DNA from: Anarhynchus alexandrinus
Taxonomy: Eukaryota; Chordata; Aves; Charadriiformes; Charadriidae
Length of the DNA: 64,000 nucleotides
Reading direction: 5' to 3'
Assembly (NCBI GenBank): GCA_008711295.1
Contig: VUYV01000082.1
Span: 729,030 to 793,029 of the forward strand
Within the stretch, counting starts at the first letter, position 1; the number at the start of each line of letters is the position of its first letter. The notes beneath the pieces were generated by a model. The model worked only from the letters and a program-made list of their open reading frames with translations. It was not told the origin of the DNA and did not search any database. The translations under genes and the position numbers were made by a program. Below, piece after piece: positions 24,037 through 36,219 of this stretch.

Positions 24037-27000
24037 TAGGGCTTACAGCTCTGGGTGATGAGCTGTGGTGCTCCATGCTGGGTCAGATTCCTGTGCCACT
24101 CAACTGCGGGAGGCCACAGCCCCTGGGGCAGACACAGAAAACAGGCAGCACATCTGCTCTGTAGCCTCCTCCAGTCATAACTTGGTGTATTCATGTAAAC
24201 TTAGGGTGTTTGTCAAGGTAAAAACAGCTGTCTGTGAAGCTGGGCGGCTGAAGATTCTACCCCCAAACCTGTGGGTTACAGGGGTGGGGAGCAGCCAGCA
24301 AGCCCATATGTCACTCTGAGTTCCCTCACTCTTTTTGAAAAGCTTTGAAGCCTGTGGGACTCACTGTCGTTTGGGAACCATCCTGCATTTGCTGAAGCAC
24401 CAAGAGTCAAGTCTATCTCACTGTAGACCTCAGGTTTTATTGATTATGTGTTTGCAGGTGTAGAAAATGAAAAGACATATTGGTATGGATGATGTTTTTT
24501 AGCCAGGCTAAAAGAAGCTTAGGAGCCCATACATCTATCTGCCAGTTTCCCCCTGGAAAATTTTGGAGAACCCTCAGCTCATTTCAGATATGACTGGAGA
24601 TAGAGGTCTCAAAGACATGAAATTCCTACATGGTCCATGAACACTAGTGGCATTGGAGTAGAAAGACATGCCAGATTAGTCCTTACAAAGGGGAAAGCTA
24701 ACACTGAATTGTCTTTTCGGTTTAACCCGCTTGATGGTCAGCCAGCCCATGGGCACCAGCCAGCCATCAGCAGGCACACGTGCTTTGCGCTAGTATAACA
24801 TGCCGCCTCTTGCCTGTTATACTGGGGCCAGGGGGTGAAAATAGGAGTATTTTGAGGGAGTTTTGGATTTGGGAGGGCAAAGCTGAATGAATGGACTGCG
24901 AGAGGCTGAATGATTGAAAATGTGGGGAAGGTAGTGGGCAGTGAAGCCTGGGAGCGTATAACGCAAATCCAAGCCAAGCTGCATTTGCTGTGCTGTTCAC
25001 AAAGCACCTTGCTTGTCCCCACGATTTTATTTTGACGCAGTGTGGTTCTGGGCATACAGAGCAGATTTTTGTGTTCCAGGGCTGTCAGCCGTCGGCACTG
25101 ACTCGTAACCAATCTCTTCCATCTGCACCGAGATCACAAGGAGAACAAGTAGTTACAAATAAATGGAATTTTCATGTCTTTTTATGTATTTGCTTTACTG
25201 CCAGCATTATGCTATATTAGGCTGCTCTCTAGATGTAGCTTTTTAAATCTAAGAAGCACGGGAGAAGTCCCAGGCTCAGCTGCAGAGGGTTTATCCCAGG
25301 GGAACACTCATGCGGAGGTGATGTGTGTGCATCCCCACGCCCAGAGGCTTTAAAGCTCACTGGTGCTTAATGAATGAAACTGATAATAAACTCTGTAATA
25401 TATAAATTAAATAAGCCAGATGTGCAAACACAGGAGTGTGTGTTGTGGTGTTTGTGCATGGGTAAAGGGGAAAGTATGGCAGAGGGGAGGGAGAGAAGAG
25501 TGGTTATGAAGCGTGGCACACTGCTTGATATCAAACCTGCTGCCTGGCTAAAACACGGGAAATAGGAACAAATTAGATATGCCACCTTTGGGGACGATTA
25601 ATTCCCGCAAAAAAAAAAAAAAGAGACTTAAAGATAATATATTTGCAGGCAAACCCTGTGGAGGTATAAAAAGGCTGTGAGATTTTGCATAGCAGAAATG
25701 CTAATGAGAACAAGCAAAGCAGTGGCTGTCATGAACCAGGACTTGGAGCCATAGGCAGGGCTGGAGAGAGGCATGACTCCCTCCCTGGCCCCACCACCAG
25801 CCAATGTGGGTGTTTTCCACCATTGAAAGTGCTTTCCTCCTTCCCCTGGCATACTTATCCCCCTCCACTGGGAGGGAGGAGTGCTTCTGCCCCCCCGCCG
25901 GAGGGTTGGCTTTGCATTTTTAGCCCAGGGGGTGCCATGAGTTTAGAGAGGACTCAGCTTTGCCTCTTGAGGGTTTGCTCACTTCAGGCATCCCTCACAA
26001 GCTTGGTCACGATCAGCTGCATCTGCCGCCTCTGTCATGAGGCAAAAATGAGAGGTGGGGCAGGCTGGGGCTGAGCGACAGGGTGGGCCTTAATCCTGAT
26101 GGAGCAAAACGGAATAGTGGGGAGAGTAAGAGGAGCCCAGCACCATAGTGAGAGCTGGAACGAGGAGTCTGGAGCACGGACAAAAGCCAAGCACAGGAGG
26201 TGTCTCTCTTAAATGAGTAGTTGCACCACTGCCACCGCTCTTCCTCCCTCCTCCTCCTCTGTCCCTGCCACTGGGAGTCAGGAGTGCTGCTGGAAACCAT
26301 GGGGACAATCCGCTGGGCATCACAGGGGAAAGGGAGAGTGCTGGCTCTGTGAACGGGGATGAGGGGACAGGGGAAAAGTCTGTAGTGTGAATGTCCAACC
26401 CAACACAGTAACACATCTGTTAGAAAGAGGAATCAGAGAGCTGTAGGCTTGGTCACGACAGAAAGCTTCACCAAACTCAGGACTATAGGAAGGGCTGTTC
26501 CCTGCTGCTAGTGTTTTTCAGAGGACAGATATAGGTTTACATCACAGTCATAATGCCCACTTACTTTGCATTTTGCCATTCTCCATCGATTCCCGTCATT
26601 TTCCTCTCCTCCCTCCTGTCTGCTCCTGTAGCTCTGGCTATTGCTATAGGGCCAAGAGTATGGATTGGGGCATGTCCTGGCTGTGTAGTTCGTGTCCTTC
26701 TCGTACAGCAGCCTGATTTTAGCATCCCTTCTTGCTGATCACACTACATGCGGCCCTTGATGAAGATGGATGTGCCTCACAGCAGCTGGGTGGGAGGTGG
26801 GCAGGGCACTGCTTAATAAGCAAAATTTAAATTAAAAAAAAAAGCCCAACCCCTTTCAGAAAAGAAGCAGCGATATGATTTTGCCACCAGCCATTGTGCA
26901 AAAATGGCTGAGACCACAGCCTTTGCATGACAGTGAATCTGTCTGCCTGCACCACAGACATACCACGTTTATCTGCCTACCATCGCTTCTCGTTCATCTT

Positions 27001-27433
27001 CTCTTGTTCATCATTGTAAATTACCTCTAAGCGTATTTCTTATCAAAGTGCTGAGCGGTTGTGAGCAGGCTCTGCTCTAGCTGGGGAGTGGAGGGGATGA
27101 TTACAGAGCTCAGCCCACCTGCTGTCAGGAGCTGAGCGGTAAACCCACATTACTTCAGCCTCAGGTTTTCCCTCCATTTCAACAGCACCGTGGCCCTCCC
27201 CTTGCCTCTGTGCTGGGAACATCAAGAGATCCTGCCCCGTCTCATTGGAAAATGTCATCGGGCTGCCCCTGTACCACTTTACCAAGAGCTGGTTGCAGCT
27301 GTGGCGCTGCAGTGAGCTCGCTGGGCTGCTTGTCCCCTGTGTGAGTTGAAGTGCCAAAGTCCCCTGTACTGATAGATAAATCTGCCCTTGCACATTACCC
27401 AGCTCCACTATTGCAGAGCTGGCACCTGCGTAT

Positions 27434-27519
27434 CTCTTCTCTTCTCCTCTCTTCTCTTCTCTTCTCTTCTCTTCTCTTCTCTTCTCTTCTCTTCTCTTCT
27501 CTTCTCTTCTCTTCTCTTC
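27434..27519. repeat. (CTCTT)n pentanucleotide microsatellite
   Basis: About 17 units of cttct/ctctt with one CCTCT interruption near 27446. On the opposite strand it creates a spurious EEKRR-repeat peptide. The polypurine/polypyrimidine strand asymmetry could allow triplex formation. Confidence 0.97.
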
Positions 27520-30500
27520 CATTCCCATAGATTACAGATATAGCGAGGGAGGCAGGGATGAAGAAATCCCTCTGCCAGTCTGTCATGCCAGTGATGCCAC
27601 CAGGATTCTCCTTGCCATCAGCACTCTACTGCTAACTAATGCAAACCATTGCTGAAGCCAGGCAAAAAGCCATGAAAAGCCCTGCCCAGTTCAACTATCG
27701 CCTCCCTCAGCATCCCAGCCCCAGCAATACACTCCCAACACAGTTGGGTAGTGCTGCACCCCCGGTTCAGAGGGGCGATGCCCCATGCAAGCGGTGGTGG
27801 CACATCCCGAGGGCCCTGTTAGGACAGATCAAAACTGAGTGCCTACAACAAGTTGGCATGACATGCTGTAGAAATGCGAGGCATTTGCCTCTCTTTATGT
27901 GCAGCGTGCTCCATAGTTTTGCATTTTGCAGCGGTATGAAAGCTTCAAAAGTTCCATTTACGTTAACAAGCCCATAAAGCATAAGGTTATTAAATGTTGT
28001 TTATAGTACCCTGTCTGAGAAGCTCATTCAGTTACCAGCTGGTTCACTTTTTACTAAAAGCAAGTTTCATAAGGGCGCCAAGTTGTAGCTGCATGTGTTG
28101 GGGGAGCTTGTGTTGAAAGGACGAGAAAAACAGCGGCAATGCCATCACCACACAATGGCTGAATTACTCTGCAGTAGGGATGGTCAGTGTTTTCAGAGAT
28201 GAAGGAAATGTGTTGGCTTTGTGATTTAAAAAAAATGTTGTGTTTAAACATTTTTAAATTTTTTTTTGGTAAAATTTTTTTTGCATGGGTTATTTTCTGC
28301 AAACGGTACTGGAATTTTATTGAGGTCGTTGTCTTAAAGAGCACATTTCACATTTGCATCTTTGGTGAAAAAGTCACAGTTTAGGTCATTTCATCACCTA
28401 GCAATCACCACAAAACCTAATAAAGCTATTGCATATGTGGAGTGATGGGTATCAGAAGCTATGGCAGGGGAGGAGATGGTCACGCAGAGTGAGGATTAGG
28501 CAAGAGCAACACAGCCAGTGTGGCATCGCATGGAGCAGGCGCTTGCAGGGAGCAGCTCGACCAGAATGGTTGGAAAAAAAGAGTTTAGGTTGAGTTAATG
28601 GAGACACCTGTCGACATGTTGGGAAAGGATCCCAAGGTGGCCCACATGGGCCTACTGGGAAGGTGGCAGTAAGAGCACATTCACAATCTCAGGGTGTTTT
28701 TTCCCAAGAAGTCTAAATTGGGGTCTTTGGCCAGACTTTCCATGGCTGAAGCACAGGCTAAGAAGAGCATCTCTAGGAAAGTCATGGTTGAGTTTTCTTC
28801 ACAGTTCTTAATTGCAAGAGATAAAGTAAGAGTTTAGTAATCAAGTCCAGCATGCAAGTGTGGGCACAGATGTGTGTGTGGTGAATGCCACAGATCACCT
28901 ACTACAGCAGATGCCAGGGTTTGGGGACTGGGGGCTTGGAACGTGGGGCAGGGCAGAGGGGCATCTGGTAGCAGTGTCTGGTATAACCTGTCACTCAGGT
29001 GTGACAATGGCTGCAGCAACTTGTGGCCAGGAATCACCAGGATAATTTATTTTATGCCTGAAATAAGTTTTACAGACAAGAAAATATTTATTCTGTAAAT
29101 CACTCTGAAGGCTGTTTTCAGTTCAAAAGTATACAGCTGAAAATACTGTAAAAATGTATTTGTATTGAACCATGCCTGCAAAATGGAGGCAGCTTTGATT
29201 TTTTTTTCCCTGAAAGCGTTCCCTTCTTTTCAGCTAGCCCTGACTTTTAATACTGAGAATAAAGTCCACAAGCTTATGCTCAAATATTGACAGTGACTTG
29301 ATTGCAATGATTAGGGAAGTGACTTGGCAGATCTGAAGGTTTAAGGCATTCACAGCATGAAAAGTGTGAATGGAAATCCATTGGACTTGGAATTTACTTG
29401 GAGAGGTTTAAGGAAAGGCAGTTTGTAGGGCAGAGTAAAAAAGCTCAAAAGCTTTGGAGAGTCAGTGAGATCCCTGGAAGATCAAAGGCTATTTTTTTTC
29501 TGAGACTCCTTGGGATGGAGCTCTTTGGAGAATAGGTTTTATAGAGAAATTTCCTGTACCGTGTCGTTTCAGCCATGATATACACATAAAAATATTACAA
29601 CACAGATGCTCCAAAGGGAAAGCCTGTATAATAAATCAGGCTATCGGACAGCGCTGGGAGTATATTCTACCTGGCACATTATGGATGTGAGACAACACCT
29701 ACATGGTTAAATCATATCCCTCCTTTCTTTTTTTTCTTTTTTTTTTAAATGCTAGATTCAGTGGGACAAACTCACCCCCTCATGAAAGATCTGGCAGCTC
29801 CCCCCCGAGTCCTGAACCCTATCCAAGTGATAATTATACCTGTTTGAAATCCGGGAGCCAAGCAGTAGCCTCCAGCCACTCAACAAAGGCTGCTCCAGTG
29901 CTCTGAGGAAGCGGTGCCGACACTTCCCTTCTCCTTGTTTGCCTCCTGCTGAAACGCATTTGCAGAGTTTCCTGAAGCCTCTAAGGCTTTTCCAGCGATC
30001 TGGTGGAACCAGACCTGGTATCTCATGAAGTATCATCGCATGCAAAGACAAAGAAACACCCCCACGGGCATAGTTAATGCAGACAAACGTTAATGGCACT
30101 TCCCCCTCCCCCCCCCTCCAGTTGCAAATATATAATTAATCTCAGTTCAAATTTACATGTTTGATCTGCTCCTTTTAGGCTGCAGATGTCTTTGAAGGAA
30201 GGGGAAGACCCTGTGATTTGATCTGGAGCACCTTGCTTGGTGTTTTACGTGGCCAAATCGCCTGGTGCCCAGTACCGGTCAGACGTGGAGGGCTCCTGGC
30301 CCGCAGGTGTGATGCAGCAGGGCAGGGGCCGAGGTGCTTCCCAAGCTGGGCTGCACCAGCCCCTTCACCCCGAGCCACCATTTTCTCCAGGGCTCCCGTG
30401 AGCGGCGAGGGCACCGGCGGGCCGGAGGTGGAAACCTTCTGCAGACAAGAGGAGCTAAATCCTCCCGCAAACAGACCCTTCGAGTCCTCGCTCCTGCAGT

Positions 30501-31322
30501 GTAAAAGAAAAGAAAGGCACAGAGATGAAAAACATATCCACTTCAAACAGGGAAATTTCCATTTGAAGTGCCGTCTTCGAGTCAAATCCTCCCCAGCAGC
30601 AGCACTTTTTTCCCCCCTCAGTAGTGTGTATCAATTTCTTCTGACAACAGTTTCATGGCTTCGGGATAAACAAGCCCAACTCCATTGGTATTATATTTTA
30701 CAACTACAGACAGACCACGGAGATTAAAATTCTTTGGATGAGTCACCAAAGACGGGGAGGGGGGAGGCGGGTCCGCCAGGGCCCTGTGAACACAAAAACA
30801 AACTGAATCCAGCCTTCCATCCCTAGGGGTGCCATGGAGGCCGGGCCTTCCCCCGTGCCCGCCGGGACGAAGGCGGGTGGACACAGGCCATGAGGGCAGA
30901 GCTGAGGGGACACCAGTGGCAGGGACCCAGCATGCTGCCGAGATGGCAGAGGTGGCTTCTTGCCCTCGCAGTGGGGCTGGCTCGGGGCTGGGGAGGCCTC
31001 GGGGCTCTTCTCACTCCTTACGGCGCAATATTAATTTCTCATTTCCCTGGCAAACGCAGGTCGCTGAAGAAGACAATCATATCCAGTTGATCCACAAGGC
31101 TTTTGTTTACTTTCGCTGGAAACAAAGGCCTCCCTTAAATGTTTTCTTCCCCGAAGTGCAGCATTTTGGTTTGATCTCTGGAGTTTTTTAAGTCCCTCAC
31201 AAAGTAAAACGATACGAAACCCCACGTGCTGACACACGTTGCTGAAATGTTTCCCGCTGAAAATGTCAGTCAAACTCTGTCCCTTTCCCCAGTCCGTCCT
31301 CCTTTCCTACCTTCCCGGCTAA

Positions 31323-31327
31323 ACCCC
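31323..31327. repeat. Target-site duplication, left copy
   Basis: ACCCC immediately precedes the TG end of the LTR and is repeated exactly at 31992-31996 after its CA end. Confidence 0.85.
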
Positions 31328-31991
31328 TGTTATGGTTTGAGGAACCCACAACAATTTGTTGTCGTTTAGACAATTATTCTATCACCTGATGATCCCCCCA
31401 CACACAGAAAGGGGAATTGGGAAAAGACAAGGAAACCCGGGTGTTGAAATGTAAACAGATTTAATAGAATGAGATTAAATAATTAACATTAATAATACTA
31501 AAGAACCAATATTGATCCTGAGACCAATATAAAATATACAAGGATTACACTCAGCCAATTCTATCAGTAGGAAGATGTGCACTCCCAACAATGGACAGCA
31601 AATGTCGGACACTTCAGGAGGAAGGGAAGGCCTCAGGGGTCTGCACTGGGGCAAGAAGTTCTCAGGATGGCATCCATTATAGAAGAGCAGAAACTCCACA
31701 GCAAACTTTTTAATTTATATCGAATGTGACGTTCATGGTATGAAATAATCCTGTTGGCCCGCTTGGGTCAAGTGCCCAGGTCTTGCTTCTCCTCATCCCC
31801 ACACCTGGCTAGCTTGAAAACACTGAGGCCTTGAAACCCACATACCATAGCTGGCTATAAAGTAAATATTTTCACAAATTCAGACACTGGAGTCTTCTAA
31901 AAGTGCAGTTTTCCCAAGCATCGGAAGAGACTTTCTTGCAAAGTAGAATTACTGAAAGAGAAATTAGTCTTGTGTCACTCCAACCAGGACA
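31328..31991 (-). mobile_element. Solo LTR of an endogenous retrovirus (ERVL-like), intact ends
   Basis: The 664-bp element has canonical TG...CA ends. On the minus strand it begins TGTCCTGGTTGG at 31991 and ends CCATAACA at 31328. In that orientation it shows a CRE-like TGACGT core complement near 31727-31735, a TATA-like ATATAAATTA at 31711-31720, and an ATTAAA polyadenylation signal at 31460-31465, in the proper U3-R-U5 order. ACCCC flanks both ends as a 5-bp duplication, the length usual for ERVL-type integrases. No gag, pol or env sequence is present, so this is a recombined solo LTR. The TGTCCTGGTT start and the CATACCATG segment upstream of TATA resemble avian LTR families I know, but exact family assignment needs a repeat library. 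Confidence 0.88.
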
Positions 31992-31996
31992 ACCCC
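31992..31996. repeat. Target-site duplication, right copy
   Basis: ACCCC directly follows the LTR end and matches 31323-31327. Confidence 0.85.
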
Positions 31997-34384
31997 CTGA
32001 TGAATTCGATGTGAAGTCTAGATGAGTCAAATATGCTTTATCAGAAAAAAAAAAAAATCTGCTGGAGGAAAAACCACCCCATGGAACCCCAGCTTGCCCT
32101 GGAAAACTGCCTTCACTGGGAGGGTAGCTGGATGGAGCTGTTTTAGGCCGTTGGTGGCAACTTCTCTACTTAAGGCTGCTTTGCGCACAGCTTTAATCCC
32201 TTTGTGCAGAGGGAGCTGGAGCTGGCCAAGAGTTGCCACTGGATTATTTTCTCTTACAGTGTATGTTTTTTTATTGGATCAGATTGTAGTTTTACACCTC
32301 AGCATCCAACCCAGACACCACTCCTCCATGCTAGATGTTACCCTTGCAGGTCAGGGAGATGGGGGAGTTCTGGACTGACACTGGGACATTCAGAAGTCTT
32401 CCAAGAGCCAACTGAAGATGTCCGAAAACTTTGTTACCTTGCTTCACACACAGAACATGTTTGGAGTCAAGATAAAGGAGGACTCAAATCCTCCAGGACT
32501 GCCCCAGCCCCATTTCCTGAATCTCCTGCTCCAAGTGACACTGGTCTCTGCTGAGACAGGCTTGTGGGAAGACCCCTAGAAGACTTCCCTGCCTCTGCAC
32601 TTGGTGTTAATATTAGGGCTAACTCAATTACCAGCTCCCATTTCTCCCTCGCTGATCCACTTGCCTCATGGCTGATTTTTTGGGCAGCAGCACAGCCTGG
32701 ATGCTCAGCAGGACACTTCCTTAAGTGACAGGGGCTTTCCCCAGCAGCTTGCTCGGCTCCTGGACATTGCGTGGGGCATGCTGCAGATTGCAGAGGGCAA
32801 TTCTCGTGTCCCAGGCTGCCCTCCCAGCACTTCTTGTCCATGGCTCACCCATCTGCTAGCTTCAGCCTGCTCTCATGATGTCATTTCCTCTTGGAAAGAG
32901 AAGTCAAAGCTGCACCTAGATAGAGCCATTCAGTGGGGTTTTGCATGCCGGGAACGGTAGGTTGTGTCTTCATCCTCATGATGGAGACAGTGGGACCCAA
33001 ACATCCCCTTGAGCAATCTGATGCTCTCTAAGCTTCTGTCCCTGAGCACATGAAAACACACAGATGGCAAAAGTGAGGTGGCGTGTTTAGCACTTCCCAC
33101 AAGTCCATGTCCTGTATCCTCAGAGCACAGAGGAATTTAGGCACCTCACTGGCACTGACCTCAAGGTGAGGCTCTGGCTCAGAGGCTCTGCTTTGTAGCC
33201 AGAGAACTACAAAATTTTTTTCCAAGTTTTGCAGTGACTACTTGAAACTCTGAACAGCTTACAAGCTCTTCTGCTTTCAGTTTAGATCATGACAGGAATG
33301 AACCCATCCCTCCAGCACTGCCAGGGCTGGCGCTGAGCTGGGGACAGCCAGGGCCGGGTTCTGCAGAGAGGTACCACCATGCTCAGCAGCACTTATAGGT
33401 GCAGGAGGAGATGGTCCCTGAATCAGAGCTTGGTATTTAAACAGAAAAGACCAATAAAAAGTGACAGTGAACAAAGTGATTTTTATCCCTGTTTGCAGAT
33501 AGGGCTTCAAGACATAGGAAGATGAAATGAATTGGTACGCACTGGACAAGTCTGTGGTGCATTGCAAGCTGCTCTCTGGAGGTGTACCCAAATGCCTCAG
33601 CCTTACACTGAACTTTTCTCTCCAGGAACCGGTCTGTGACGGAGGATTCACTTTCTGCCAGAGGAGCAGGGAGGAAAGGAGACAGGAATGGTGCTCTTGC
33701 CTGCTATTGATAATCATCAAATAGTTTGAATTCCTGCCTGAGAGACAAGGAAACGAATATTTGTCTCACAAACAAGGCTTCATGTTTCTCAATCAAGATA
33801 AAACTTCTGCCTCATCCACTGACCATTAATGGAAGATCTCACAGGGTCTGGCAGGAAGAGCAGCCAGATGCCTGCGTATCTCATGAAGTAACGGGATTTT
33901 TGGAAGCATTGGCCAGGTCATCTGCAGCCCTGGGACTGAAGTGGGGATGGATGGGGGGAACAGGAGGGACAAGCCCTCTCCAGAGCAGCACACAGCTCCC
34001 AGCTTGCCATGCGCCTGTGAGCAAGGGTCTCTCACTCCCTGCTTGCCCCACTGTGGCCTGGCCGGCTGCCCTACAGGTGCTGCAGCCCTTTCCCCCGAGC
34101 CCTCTTCTGTGGGGAACTTTCTGCGCTATGGAGGTGCCCATCAGCTTTGCGGTCTCCTAGGGGAGGAGAGCACCCAGTGCTGCCTGCACAACCCTGCCTG
34201 CACCCAAAGGCACCCTCCTGCCAGCACAGCCCCACGGCTTGGGCTGGGTAAAGAGGTTTCCATGGGTGGAGAGGTTTCCCCTCCACCCCAGGGCTCAGCC
34301 CCCCCACCACGCGGAGGGGCTCTGCAGACATGCACAGGCTTATGTTGGGAGGGGGACGACACAAAGTCCTTTCTGGGCTAGACT

Positions 34385-34455
34385 CAAAATACACAGATAC
34401 TCAAAATACTCAAAATGGAGAAGAAAATATTCAAAATACTCAAAAAACCCCAAAA
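34385..34455. repeat. Degenerate ACTCAAAAT-type tandem repeat
   Basis: Several imperfect copies of actcaaaat, together with two aaaatggag segments, occur within about 70 bases. No coding content. Confidence 0.7.
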
Positions 34456-34760
34456 TGGAGCATAAAGTGCTCGTCACAGTCCTTTTTGTATCTGCCTGAC
34501 AAAAAAAACTCCTATGAGAGGTGAATGGAGAAAATCCCTTTAGCAACGGCTACAGTATAAATACCCTCCAGGGAAAAAATAATTTACAGTGATACTTTTT
34601 TCTTCCTCATCCAAGAAGTGGTTAAGGATTTGGCAGGGAAACAGTGGAGGAACTGATCAGCCTACCTATGATTTTAAAGCGTGATAACTTGTCTGTGAAT
34701 GCCACAAATTTATAGCCCAACAATAATAAGCGTTAGTCAAAAATAAAACAACTAGCTTGC

Positions 34761-34788
34761 TTTTTTTTTTTTTTTTTTTTAAAAANAA
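34761..34788. repeat. Homopolymer T20-A5-N-AA tract
   Basis: Twenty T are followed directly by five A, one N and two more A. The single N at 34786 marks an uncertain base call. Confidence 0.9.
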
Positions 34789-36195
34789 GATTAAAAGCGC
34801 AAACAGGTTACAATTGTTAAAAGCCAGGAGCTGGGTAACCAGGTGATTTATCAGCAAGGCGTTCCTCCAGCTGGGAAACCCATCTTTTTCTTCTGCCTGG
34901 AACTGCAAAAAGGGTAACAAAAAGTTATGGAGTTTTAGTATTTTTTGGCAGTACATCCTACCTCAGGACTGAAAGAAACGAAGTGGGGCGCTGGTACCCC
35001 AAGACCCGACTGCTGTTAGCCAAAGGGCTCATGGTTGCTTGTCACAGGGGGATGCTGCTGCCCACAGGGCCTGGGGGAGGTTTTGGTGGCTGTTCTATGT
35101 CTTCCCTCTGCCCTAGGAGGTGAGGAGCAACAATTTGGGGCAGAAGAGGGCTTGGTGCTTGTGCTGACATAGAAGAGCTTTACGCAATCCCTCATATGCT
35201 GCAGGTTAGGCAGGGTTCAGAGATCCAGATCCTCCTCCATTATTCCCAGTACTGTATTTGATTGCTTTTCATCTCCCTCCTTTGCCTCCTAAATTTGGTC
35301 ATAAAATCCTAACGTCTTGTCCTCGAGCGTGTATATTCACAACGCCGGCAGGCTGCTGTTCTCCCTGGGAGGCTCTTCCCTACAAGAGTGCTCAGGTTTG
35401 ATAATCTCCTACCGCTTAATTGACTCAGGTAATAAACTGCTGCGCTAATGCATCAGGGCTTGGACACCCCCATCGCCACATCTTCCCCTTCGGGAGCTGC
35501 ATCCCTCCCTCCCCTTGGGCGCCCGCAGGGGCCCCCTCCCCATCTATTTCTTCTTCCCCTCCTGACACTCGGCAAGGGAACAGGTTCCCCAGGTTTGCAA
35601 TTCACAGGGAAGAGCAGAAAGCGCAACCTACCTGACTTCCCACCCCGCGTCGGCTTGCTGGGGCTGAGAAGGGAGAGGGGAAGAGCCTGGGCTGCCACCT
35701 CGCCTCCCCGACACACGGCACAGCTTGCGCAGGGGAAGAAAAAGGGGTCAGTGCCTCAGTTTCCTCAGGCATCGAGGGAGGAGAGAGAGCAGGAACACAC
35801 TTCCCCCCTTCCAACTGCCTGTTGGGCAAAGCTGAGCCCAAGGGGAACGGAGATGCTGGCTATAGCTCAGCTGGGGTGGGGAATGGGGGGGAATAGCAAT
35901 CCAGGCTGCCCCTGGCACCTCTTTTTAGGAATAGGCTCCATCACAAGGCTGACTCAAACACCTCAGTGTCTGAGAGAGGGCAGCCCAGCCCCTGCGTGTC
36001 TTCCGCTAAGCTAGTAAATGTTAGATTAAGTGCTGGCAGATGACTCTATTTCCCTTTCCTGGTCCTAATCTCTGCAATTAAGACCAGTGATTATTTTGGT
36101 TTCTGAACTTTATATACAACATGAACCAAGGCAGTCTTGTGGGCTTTGGGAATGAGGGTGCAGTAAGATGAGGATGTGCTCAGCGCTACAAAAGC

Positions 36196-36219
36196 CAGCA
36201 GCAGCAGCAGCAGCAGCAG
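36196..36219. repeat. (CAG)8 trinucleotide repeat
   Basis: Eight perfect CAG units in noncoding sequence. Confidence 0.95.

Larger units (their letters stand above)
18104..31322. other. Intergenic region downstream of ASCL4, first part
   Basis: AT-rich sequence that probably begins with the ASCL4 3' UTR; AATAAA-type signals occur around 19457 and 20507 but none is clearly the functional one. No open frame shows splice borders or a recognisable protein family. Contents recognised are a 21-bp-period duplication near 24000, the CTCTT microsatellite at 27434-27519 and G- or C-rich tracts near 30100 and 30750. Confidence 0.7.

Noticed and set aside
27043..27586. Minus-strand frames with EEKRR repeats
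   Set aside because: They are translations of the CTCTT microsatellite, without conserved flanks.
31475..31699. A 74-codon minus-strand frame
   Set aside because: It lies wholly inside the solo LTR in the R-U5 region, which is noncoding.
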